The notes beneath the pieces are model-generated. The model was not told the DNA's origin, did not search any database, and was given only the letters and a program-made list of their open reading frames with translations. This document shows, piece by piece, positions 40,601 through 52,600 of a stretch of 64,000 nucleotides of DNA; the first letter of the stretch is position 1; each line of letters begins with the position of its first letter. A program made the position numbers and the translations under genes. The DNA is from Macrocystis pyrifera (taxonomy: Eukaryota > Sar > Phaeophyceae > Laminariales > Laminariaceae), in contig JASSKH010000005.1 in NCBI GenBank assembly GCA_031763025.1, positions 18,008,128 to 18,072,127 on the forward strand, given 5' to 3'.

Positions 40601-43600
40601 GTCCCACCCTATCCGATATCTGAGGCGTGCGAGGTTAGGAGATCTGGGAGCAGCGAGGAGGCTACATCTGCGCTAGCTGCGTTGATTGCTAGCGGAGAGG
40701 ATCACGCGCGCGACGGTAGAGGGAGGAAGCTGAGGCTGAGGTGGGGTGCCCTCGAGCCTGCTGATATGGATGCACTCCTCCAGGTGGGTTGTGTGCGCCG
40801 GCTGCTGGTTGTATGGTGAGTTGTCCGATTGTGGTGCAGGTCTTTTGTCGAGCTTTTGTATGCGGCGGGAGAGATTCCCGGTGGCTTCACGAAACCTTCA
40901 CGTGTCGGCGGCTAAGAGGCCTTGCCGAATATCAGGTGCTACCTACGTAGTTGCGAGCACTGCTGTTGGTGATCTTGGTGTTGGTGGTGGTGGTGGTGGT
41001 GGTGGTTGTGTTAGGATGGTAGTGACAGCAGTGGTTGTTGCGATTGCTGTTGCTAGTGCTGGTGGAAATGTTGTTGTCATCGTTGCCGTTGCCGTCTGCT
41101 TTCTCACATCAAATCATCCGTACATTGTCATAACCTCGTCCGTAGTCGCAAGAAAGGCTCAAGAATTCTCGAAGGGAAAAAAGCTGACATATACACCACA
41201 ATGGGATAGTATTACATAGTCGCTCGGAGAACATCATGATATCGCCAGCTGAAAACATCTCTGCGCCCCTTTCTGTGGACGCCTTGCAGGGTATGTCTAA
41301 ACCCTCCGACTCCAGCCCCCCCGTGGCTTTCCCGCCGTCGGAGCTGGATAAGCTGCGCGATCTGCCAGTCTGGAAGACGCTGTCCGGGAAACGAGTCGCG
41401 GTGGATCGGACGCGACACTTCAGCCTCGCCGAGGGGGGGGATGTAGCCGACCTTCCCCTCCCCCCTGGCGCCTCCGACAGGTAGGGTAGAATTTTAGTTT
41501 GGTTTGGTGCGGTACTGTTGCGGTGTTGCGACATGTGCGATAATAAGGTGTGCGAGCTGCCCCTGCGACGACGGACTGATTCGATCTCCGGTGGGGTGAG
41601 CGTGTCCCGTGTGGTGAAACTATGGCGCTGTCGATTGTTTCGTCAAAAAATGTTTTTTGTGCTGTTGTGCTGCGCTGTGCTGTACAGCTGTGCTGTGGCA
41701 TGCCGGCGTCCCCGGTGGCTTGGTAGGTGGTCCGCGTGCCTATCAAGATCAATTTCGTGGGTTCAAGACTCACCGAGTGCATGCTCTTGGGGACTTTTTC
41801 TTGAATAAAAAATTGATTAGCGGAAAGCGCGAGAGCGTGAGTTAGCTACATTCGATCAAAATCGACGAACAGTGGGAATGCTGAACCCTATGCGCGACAA
41901 AAAATAGAGGCACGTACCGGGGGGGAGAAGGGACGACACCTGTGACCACGGCTTGTCCAGAAGAAGACCGCTGAGGGTAAAACCTGTTACGAGTTAGGCT
42001 GGAAAGTAAAAGTGATGACTGAAAAAAAAAAAAAAATGCCGCATTGCGTTGCGTTGCGCTGCGCTGTGCTGTGCTATGCTGTGCTGCGCCGTATTGCATT
42101 GTTAGGCACTCCACTGTATGGTGCCGCGCTGCGCTGCACTACCGTACCATAGGATTATGGCGCGGCTGTGTCCGCCCGAACGCGCTCTGATCGTATCCAC
42201 CCTTGTTTTTCCCCTGCTTTCCACCCCTCCCCCCCAACCCCGACCTCAAAACGCCGTCGACTCCATGCCATCACCGCAATCAACGTGCGACCGACCAGGT
42301 TGTTGGCTCCCTCCCCAGAGCTGGCGGACCTGATCCGTGACATTGGGGTGGAGCGGGTGACGCACTCGGGAGTTGTTGCTAGATTCATACTGCCCGAGCT
42401 TGGCTCGGTGCCTCCAGAGGACAGACTTAAGCTGCTGCAGCACGTTCGCGCGAACTGGACTGAATTGAAGGAAGACACGTCTCTCGTGAATCATTTCAAG
42501 GAGGTGATTGCCTGTCCGGGCCTGGGGGGGGGGGGGGGGGGTACTCATTATCATGCATGGCCGTAGTCGTATGACCATAGACCCTCGCATCCCTACGATG
42601 CCGGGACGGAGTACGTCGGGTTTTCACCGACCAGGCAGACATTGCTTGCACCAAGCGCGAAGCGCCGTGAGGTGTTGGGCGAGTCGCATGAAGGGTGAGC
42701 TGCATCCTACTAAAAACCGCTCTAGAGGAGGATTTTCTTGCATATGGATGACAGCATCAATGAATTGATTTAATTTCTGGTGTGGCCACTTCCAGAGACA
42801 GCAATGGGAGTACTATGTAACTGCCTCGTGGGTGCCTCACCATATACACACTACATGCTACGATCATCCCCCTTGTGCGGAGTACAGGTTCTCCCCGCAC
42901 AAAAATGACCTAACTCGACCGCCAGCCGTGGTAACCGCAAAAAAAAAAAAAAAAAAAAACGGTACCCTGACTGTCTAGCTCACGCAGTGAGAGGGGTGAG
43001 TGTTTTACAGCGTCGTCGCCAACCGACGCCAACCCAACCTATATATACAAAGTGGGGGGAGGGGGGGGGTATATAGGAGCATGGACTGCTGTGACGTGGG
43101 GTTGGTGTTGGTGCTGGTGTTAGTGTTGGTTTTGTGTTGGTTGTGGTAGTTGTTGTTATATATGATGCTACTGTAGTTGCCAGGTATGTCGATGTTGGTG
43201 TCAGTGTTAGTAAAATGTTGATTCGTGTTGATTGGTGTTAGTGTTATGGGCGTGGGGGTTAAAGTGGTGGGATATTCCTCTGGACGAACATTACCTTTAG
43301 TTTCTTTTTCCTTGTTTCACGACCATGTGTCGAACGAAGCCGACGCTGAGCTGCTCGGGACTTCATGATGTTCATCATTCACGACACCGCGCGAGATGTG
43401 CTATCCGCGCTGAAGTCTCGACGCCCGAATCAGGGCAGTCAAGCCCGTCTGACCACTCTAACCCCTCAAGCCGATCGAGCCAATTTAGCCAATCAGGGCA
43501 ATCCGACCACTCAGAACAGTGTCTCAAATCTAGTCCCCATTTAGCTATTAGTAGTCATGCCAATAAAAAAATCTCGCCAATCGAACCAATCGAGCCAGCT

Positions 43601-46600
43601 AAGTTCAACCTCGCCCGCACGACGCCGCTTGGGTTTGCACGCTGCACAGGTGGCGTTCATCCCAGTGAAGGGGGTGCCGACCAAAGCGTGCAGCCTGTTC
43701 GATCCCCGCACAAAAGTGTTCGAGGACATATTTGAGGACGAGCCCGATGCCTTTCCTCAGGGGGAGTTCGCGGAGGACGACTGGCTAGACGTGTTGGTCG
43801 ATATCGGCCTCAGGAACAAGTTGAACAAGGACACTATCCTGCAGTGCGCGCTGAAGGTGGGCAAGAGTTGACTGGTGTGACTTGTGGGTGGGTTGGTTGT
43901 TGGGTATTGCCGCTTGGTTGCTGCGGCTTGGTTGTTATTGCGTAATTTACCTCCCCCAAAAAAATGAGTACCTGGCCATAATAATTAGGTTATTATATTT
44001 ACCACCCTGACCCGAAATATAGCGACCGTTAGGATGTAAATATTCAATCTCAAAGGTCTTTATATTTCGGGTCAGAGTGGTAAACTATTATTAGAACAAA
44101 CAGCTGAAGATGCTCTCGCACCACTGCTGTGGAGTAAACGGGCATCTGTTTTCTCGCTCGGTTTCGTTTTTGAACGCGGCTCACGCGGCGTGTTTTGTTG
44201 CTTGGTGCGGATTGGCTTTTGGTTGTTGGTCGTTTTTTAAGGGTTGTTGCCCGTTGGTCGTCGTTGTCTGGTTTGTCGGTTTGTTGGTTTGTTGGTTGGT
44301 TGATTTTCGGCTCTTCGGTATTGGTTGCTTGCTGCTGGTTGGTTGTTGTTTGTTCACTGTTGGTTGCTGTTGGTTTTTGTTCGCTGGTTGTTGTCTTTTT
44401 GCACTGTTGTTTGTTGAATGTTCACTGCTGTTGATTGCTTCTTTGGAGGGTTGGAGGGGAGGAGTCGGGGGGCGACGTCGAGTATGTTTTTGCTGGTGAT
44501 TTTTTGTGGGTTGTGGGAGCGCGTGTGTGTAGCTTGTCTCTTGCTGTAAAATGTGGTGTCTGGGCTGGGTTCACATGCTCCCGTGCCGGGTTCGAGGTAT
44601 GTCTACACCTGTAACATATACCACCTGTGTTTTTCCTATTAGTCATGTTGTGAAGCTCGACTAGTAGAAGAGGCGTCTAATACAGTGTGCCTGGTCTCAT
44701 GCCAATGGTGGCCCCAGCGCGTGAACACCACATAATGCCGCGCTGAACACGTGAGGCTCTGAGGAGACTGGGCACCATCTTGGCTTGACGGCACACGGTC
44801 GAAGCTTGACTCACGTACACCGCGCTCAGCAGTATCCTGGGGTGAGCCTTCCTTTATCTATTACGGGGGACCATTGTAAACGGGACCTACTGTACACACA
44901 AAAACCTACCAGGTATATATTTACCTGTTTTACTAAGAATATTTTATCCTATTTACTATGGTCCCCCGTCATAGCTCTTTCCGGGGTTCGAGTAAACCTT
45001 GCTGCTCTTGGCCGAGCGAGGCCGAGCAACAGCCACTCGCGACGCGGCCCGATCCCCACCTCTTCCGCCCCTCCCGCCTCCCCTCGAACTCCTGCCACCG
45101 TCTTTTTTTCGTCCCCAGGTCGAGTCCCAGAGAGCGGACCCTCTTCCCCCCGCCGTGGAAGCACGCGCGTCCCTTCTCATGCGGCACATCAACAGCACGG
45201 CGGGAGAGGGTGACCTGTACAACAACCAGTTCCTGACGAAGCTCAGCCACATCCGCTTCGTTCCGGTCCACATGCCCCCTCCCGCCCGACGACTCGAGGA
45301 GGATGACGGCATCTTTGTGTCGGGATCGGAGGATGGTGATGGTGGTGGTGGTGGTGGTCGTCGTGGCGGTGGTGGTGGAGGTGCCGGAAGGGGCGAGGGT
45401 TGGAGCGAAGGGGTGGTGCTGACGCGGTTCGATGAGGCCGCCGTCCCGAAAGACAGGAACTTGGTGTTTACGGCTTTTCCGGTGCACATGTCTGGCCTCG
45501 TACCTCCGCAGGTGATATGGCGCTTGGCACGCGAGGGTTTAGGTAGGCGGGTGTGTGCATGCATGCGCGTGGGGAGAGGAGGAGGGGCGCGGGGTAGGGG
45601 AGTCTGAACTGGTGCCGACATGTTGTTTGTTCCTTATTTGTATTTTCGTTTTGGGTATAAGTTTTAAGGTTTGTTTGAGCGTGGTTCGGAGACGGAGCGG
45701 GTGTGTCCGAGTTGGTACCGCAACGGTTTCGGCGCCGAGGATTAAGCCTTTTAGGACTGCAGTCCCGTTTTGGGCGACAAACTACTTATACTTTTAGTAG
45801 AATGTCCCCAAAACTGACCTATAGAGACTGCAGTTCGAAAAGGGTGAAGCCGGCCTTGCTGCTAGAAAGGTAGCGAGGAATACGCGCAAGGTTTCGCACC
45901 GTTGCCTCGCACACGCTGGCGGCTGACCTTGCGAACAACGGTCGTGCGCCTCAGTAGTGGAGAATAGCAGGTCGTTTTGGTCGGAGGTGCATCGGTGCCA
46001 TCGGGCGCGGGTAACGTAGGAATTCTCCCCCTCCCCGGCTTCGCCGCACCGTCTGATATGTGTGCCGTGTGTCGTGTACCATCTTGTACCGTGTACCTGG
46101 TACCTTGTTTGACCTCGGATCGTATACCTAGTGCTAACGTACACCGTGTAACTTGTACCGTGCACCGTTTGGCATGCTGTACCACCTTGTATCGTGTACA
46201 TGTATTAAATATTGTATCGCATACGGATACCACCTTGTACCTTATACCGTGTATCGTGGGCCACCTTGCACTGTGTACCTTATCCCGTGCATCGTGTACC
46301 ATCTTGTATCGTGCGCTAGCTATTTTGGTCCTTGCTGAAGATTCAGAGCCCTCCGCAGCTGGAGATTGTTTTGAGGCACATCAGGATTGTCACCGAGAGG
46401 TACAGCCAGCTAGACAGATGGAGATACCCGCAGCCGCCGGTGAAGGTGAGGGTCAACGCACCCGCCGGTGCAACATTGTCCCCACGTGTCGCTGTTTTTG
46501 TTCTCTTGTCCTCGTCCTTGCTCTCTGTCTTTTCGTTGTTGGATGTTCTTGTTCTTGTCTCTTTCTTGCTCTCGCGGTTGGTCTTGGTCTTGTTCTCTTC

Positions 46601-49600
46601 TGTTCTTGTCATTTTATTTCTCTTGTTATTGTATTCCTTTTGCTCTCGGCCTTGCTCTTGTTTTCTGTTCTTTGTTGTGCCATTGCTCCTGTTCTTGTTC
46701 TTAGTCTTGCTCTCGACCTCGTTCTTGTTCTAGCTATTAATAGATGTCATGTAGGTCGCCCATGTTACTTGTTGTCTGCGTCCTCTGCCTTGTGATGCTC
46801 CTTTCTCCTCGGAAGTGTTGGGTGCCCTTAATTACCTTGTCACCACGGGTTTCCGCCGACTTGAAAACGCCTCTTCCGTGGAACAAGGACATGCATCTAT
46901 GTGAGAAACTGTAGGTCTACGCAGATCGCGAATCCCCCCCATCTCCCTTGGTGTGCCCTGCCTTATTTATTATTTCGCTGTTTTGCTTTACTAGGTGTTT
47001 CAATCGCTGTTCGAGTTCCTTGACGAGAACTGGTCGAAACTGAGCCCTGGCGTGGTCGAGGGACTCAAGGACAGGCCGCTCGTGCCGGTGGGAGCTAGGC
47101 TCATCAAGGCCGGGCGGTTGTTTTTCCGACTGAAGGTGAGGCGTGCGTTTTTTTTTTTTCATTTTTTTTAACGTTTTGATAATTTTGACATTTTTGGACG
47201 TTCGTATTTGTATTTTCCTTTTTCGTTTTTTTTGTTCTGAGGAAGATGGTGGGGTTAAAGCGTCCATTGCTTGTATGTTACATAGCTCTGTCGTCGCAGT
47301 GTGCGATGCAGGGAATGCTATAAACGGTGTGAAAAATGTTGCCCTCCCCTGCCTTTCCCTCTTTCCCCCCTTCTTTTTTTCTTCGGCGCATTGATCCTTT
47401 GTTGACTTTTTTAGGAGAACTTGTCGCCTTTCATGTTCGAAGTGCCCCGAGCATTCGGGGCTTTTGACAGCCTCTTCAAGAACCTCGGCACCACGCAAGC
47501 GCCCACGGCTAGCGACTACGCCGTGTTCCTCAAGGTCGGTGTGCGGTCCTGCCCTCCTATTGCTGTTGAGAGCAACGAACGCCGCCCGCGCACGGTGCCT
47601 CATATTCTTCATTGCAAGGGTTTCCATCAGATAGGAGAAGGGGGGGACATGTGTTTGATCCGGGTTGGGGGGAAGATGGCCTCGGCGGGCGTTTTATTGC
47701 CCACAAGGAAGCGTAGAGGTGTTTTTACCTACTCGGCGTTGGAACAGCGGAGCTGGTGTATTTGGCATCCGTGAAATTGCTCGTAGCCTCTTATCCTCGT
47801 GAGGACTGCAACCACACTGTTGGGGGTCGAATTGCTTACCCGTAGAGTCTAGGGCATTTTTTTCATACTGCAGTACATTTTGTGCAGCAGGGTTGGCCTA
47901 TTTGCGCGAACCCTTGAAACGTCACGCTTGGACGCTTGACGTCACGAATCACGTGTCGTTTGTTCATTGGTCTGTTTTTTTTTTTTGTGTGTGCGTGTGT
48001 GTCGTCTGTCAGGAGCTGGCCATTGAATGCGGCTCTCAGGCCCTCAACCCCAACGAGCTCGGTGCTGTCCTGAAGGTGCTCTCCTTGCTGGCCGCCGAGC
48101 TCGAGGTGGACACCACGGGCGAGCTGTCTACTGTGAGTGGGAGTATGGTATATTATGGTACGGTATGGTATGGTATGGTATGGTATGGTATGGTATGGTA
48201 TGGTACGGCAGGGTACGGTATGGTATGGTATGGTATGGTATGGTACGGTAGGGTATGATATGGTATGGTATGGTATGGTACGGTATGGTATGGCACGGTA
48301 AGGTATGGTATGTTGTGGTATGGTATGGTACGGTATGGTATGGTAATGGTATGGTACGGTATGGTATTGTATGGTATGGTATGGTGTGGTATGGCATGGT
48401 ATGGGTATGATGTGATATGGTACGGTATGGTATGGTATGGCATGGCATGGTATGGGTATGGTATGATATGGTATGACATCGCCACAGTCTGCAGTATCCG
48501 GTATCATACTTCGAAGTAATAGTTGTACCCTTTCGGTCGTCAGCCCCTTACACGCTCGGAACATGATGCATCTCACTCCAGCTGTGGTCCCAACACCCCC
48601 CACATGTGTCACCTCCCCATCGATGGACTGCTCTATACAATATTTACCACATTGCCACTGCTGTATAACCTAACCCTACACACGATTGTTTTCCGGGAAC
48701 CTTCCGTGGGACCCGAACCCTCCAACAGGACATTTACGTGCCAGACGAGAAGTCCGAGCTGGTCCCATGGGGCCTGTGCCTCCACAATGACAGTCCCTCT
48801 CTCGCGGGAAGGGTCGACCCGTCGAGGTTGAGGTTTCTGCACCCGAGAGTGTCCCTGGAGGACTGCCGCCGGTTGCGTATCCCATCCGTCTCTCAGGTGA
48901 ATAAGATGGGAGGCGTTTTTGTTTTAGCCTAACCCCTTGTGTGACTCTTTGTGTGCCCCTTGTGTGCTTGCCTTTTTTTTTGGTTTTCGAAAGTCTTCAC
49001 ACCTCGGACCGGTGAAATAGATCATATGACAGTTCATCATCTAGATCTTTCAGGGCAGATAGATCAACTCCTGATCTGTATGATATGTATGATCTAGGTC
49101 ATGGTGCCGGGAGGGACTCGTATAACCTGCATGATCTACAGGACATGTTTCCTGGGTTGCATCTGTACTGTGCAGATCCTGCGCAACGTCTCATGACGGC
49201 AGGTTAGGATCTAGATTTTCTATCTGTAGATCTATCTGTAGACGGTCTGCCTGTAGATGGTCTGTCTGTAGATTATCTATCTGTAGATGATCTATCTATA
49301 CTCGTAGATGGTCTATCGTGTAGATGATATATTTGTAGATTTATCTATCTGTAGATTTTCTATCTGTAGATTTTCTGTGGACTATCTGTAGAGATCTATC
49401 TGTAGATTATCTGTCGGTAGATTGTCTATCTGTACATTATCTGCAGATTATATCTGTAGGTGATCTATCTGTAGATTCTCTGGATTGTACATCTGTGAAT
49501 GATCCGTCTGTAGATTATCTAGATTGTCTATCTATAGATCATCTATCTGTCCCAAAGTGTGAAAGTCTTGCGCTGGGTGCCGGTTTTGGTTTTCGAAAGC

Positions 49601-52600
49601 TTTGTTGGATGGGTTTTGTTTTTGTTTATCGCTTTCGGTTTTCGAAAAGCCTAGGTCTTGTGCTTTCTAAACGGGTGATGTTGTTTTCTTTGCGTTGTTT
49701 ATGACGCTGTTAGGTTTGGCTCTGTTAGCTCTCGGCATCCTATAATATACCAGGCATACGCTTCAGACGCCGTGTCGTTCGTTTTTTTTTGGTTTCCGAA
49801 ACCGTGTGCATAGGGAAACTTTCTTTTGGAAGTCGTGTATGCGTTGGGCATTGTAAGTTTCGAACCCGGTTGGCTTGTGCGTATTTGGTTTACGAAGGCT
49901 TGGGTGAGCGTGTATACTGTGGCTTAAATCGGTCCCCACGCTGGCGAGGGAAATAAAAACTGCTATGGTCTGGCAGGGGAGCGGTTCGTGCCATCCGCTT
50001 GCCGTGGTGTTCTGGCCCAACAGCGCTACGCCTTAGGTCAAACACCCCTCCCCCCCCCCCCCCCCCCCCCCCCCCCTGACGACACAACACCCCCGCCGCT
50101 GCTGGACCAGGTCGTCAAAGAAGAGCTAGAGCTGGGTTTCACGCCAGAGCCTTTGGAAGAGGAGGGGCTTCTTCAGGTCCAACTGTCCGCCACCCTTTTG
50201 TCGAGAGACTTCAGTCTGGCGGTAGCGGTGCTTGTCAAGAGTTTCTCGCCGGAGTACACCTCCGTCGGCGTCGGCAGCGCTTCCGCCGGGAATAGTCTCG
50301 CCGGAGGCGGTGGGGGGGGTGGGGGACAGCGAGGGAGGACGTTCGAGGCGCGAGCCAGCGCCGCCGCCGCTAGACTGGAGGGTTTCGCCGTCGTTTTCGT
50401 GAAGGAGCTGCGGAGCAGGTTTTTGAGGATGGAGGTCGGGGGGGGTGGGCTTCGCGGGGAGGAGGACATCACCGCGGCTCACGGGGTGACGGGTAGCCTG
50501 TTCTTCGTGCAAGAGGTAGGGGGGGTATTCTCAGTCGTGGAAGGGGGTGCAGGGTTGGGGGTTGGGGGTTGGGGGTAGGGGGTGGGGGTTGTTTTTGGGG
50601 AAGAGTCAGAAAGGGCGATGGTTGGACTGTTTTTTGAGGGGTTGGGAGTTGGGAGGGAGTTAGCATGGTGATGGTGGGACTGTATGTACTACGACGGTCA
50701 AACGTGTTCGTTTCGTGCATGCTTATCGAAATGATTACGTACTTTTTCAGCCGGGTTTTTTTTTTTCATCGTTTGCCATTTTTTCTGTGAACACGTAGGG
50801 GGTTTCCTTTTTCCTGTTTCATTTCCAGGACGTTTGTTTACCCTGTCAAGCAGCAACGGACCAAGTGTTGCCGATAGTATTTCACGAGAGCGGTAGCAGT
50901 CCATTGCCAGTACGTGTTCGCTGGTCCTGAAGCTGAGCCAGCCACATAACACGTGAACCCATGCAAGAAACTGCCCACCTCCCGTCGTCTCGACCTAACG
51001 TGCCCGTTTTTTTAAAATTTCGTCGCCCGTTTTTTTAATATTTCCCTCCCACCCACAGGCCAACAAGACCATTCTTGTCGCTCGTGGGTCGTTGCCCGAT
51101 GCGTTCCCGCCTTCATACGCGGTGGCTATGGCCGTCAGCAACATCGTCGCTCTTTCTTCCGCCGCGGTCGGGCCGCTGTCGGTGCTGCTCGCGACGACGC
51201 CGGTAAGAGTCGCACTGCCCTGTTCAACAAACCGCCTCCAGCACGGGGGCAACGCATTATACTAACAGAACCAAATATGCCGTGTGTACAGTAGGACCAT
51301 CGTCGGTTCTGGTTACTGCTGTCTGTATTAATATGTATTGCTATGTATTACTATTACGGGGGTCCATAGTTAATAGAACCTATGGTATACATAAAAACCT
51401 GTGTATTTATCTATTTTTACTAACAATATTTGGTCCTCTTTACTATGGTCCTCCGTAGTGTGTATTACTATGTATTACTATGTATTACTGTGTATTGCTG
51501 TGTATTACTGTGTATTGTGTATTACTGTGTATTACTGTGTATTACTGTGTATTACTGTGTATTACTATGTATTAGTGCGAATTACTATGTATTGCTGTGT
51601 ATTTCTGCGACCCCCCTGTGGTAGGAGGAGACCGCGGTTTGACCCCTTGCCTGACCGCCCCTCCCCCGCCCCACGATCGAGCTAGATCATTTTGTGCGGG
51701 GTGGGGAACCTTAGCTCCGCACCAAGGGGAATGCTCGTATCACGCTGTGTTGTATATGGTAAGGCACCCACGAGGCGAATACGTAGTGTACCCATTGCTG
51801 TCTCTGGAAGTGGCCACACCAGAAAACAAAGCAATTTACTCGAAGCTGTCATCCATATATGCCAAGTCCGCCTGACAGGGGGCGGTTCTTAGTAGGATAC
51901 AAGTAGGATGCAGCTCACCCTTCATGCGACTCGCCCAACACCTCACGACGCTATGCGCTTGGCGCAAGCAAGCAATGTCTGCCTGGTCGATGAAAACCAG
52001 ACGCGCTCCGTTCTAACACTGGAGGGGTGCGAAGGTCTATGGCCACACCACTACGGCCGTGCACGACATGAGCATGAGTACACCCCCCCCCCGTCCACTA
52101 TATACCTGGTATCCTGTATATTGTTTTCACACGTCGAGCAGACATATCATTTACGGATAGATCATCTAAATCCTAAGCTGCCGTTAGGAGATGGTGTGGA
52201 GGATCTGTACAGTACAGATCCATCGCTGGAGACTTGTACTATATATATTGCAGTTTATACTGCTAACCCCCTGCAACATGAGCTAGATCGTGCAGGTCAG
52301 GAACTCTTCTTCCCTAAAATATCTAGATCGTGAAGTGGGAATGATCTGTACATGATCGGTAGATGATATAAATATGATATATATATGATACGTAGATGAT
52401 CTGTAGATGATCTGTAGATGATCTGTAGATGACCTGTAGATGATCTGTAGATGATCTGTAGATGATATAAATATGATCTGTAGATGATCTGTCCGATGTG
52501 TGGAGTATTCGCAGTAGTGAAGCGACTGAGAGGTACAGTTTTTAGAGGGGCGTTTATCTTTTTCGGGGTAGCGGACGAAATCACCCTTCAACTTGGCCCC

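Noticed and set aside
44520-44615. A tRNA with GTGTAG..CTACAC ends
   Set aside because: The terminal pairing is good but the T-stem does not pair and the D-loop lacks the GG; probably chance.
47863-48612. A 249-codon minus-strand open frame rich in His-Thr-Ile-Pro-Tyr
   Set aside because: It is a read-through of the TATGG array; all frames of that repeat are open and no family motif is present.
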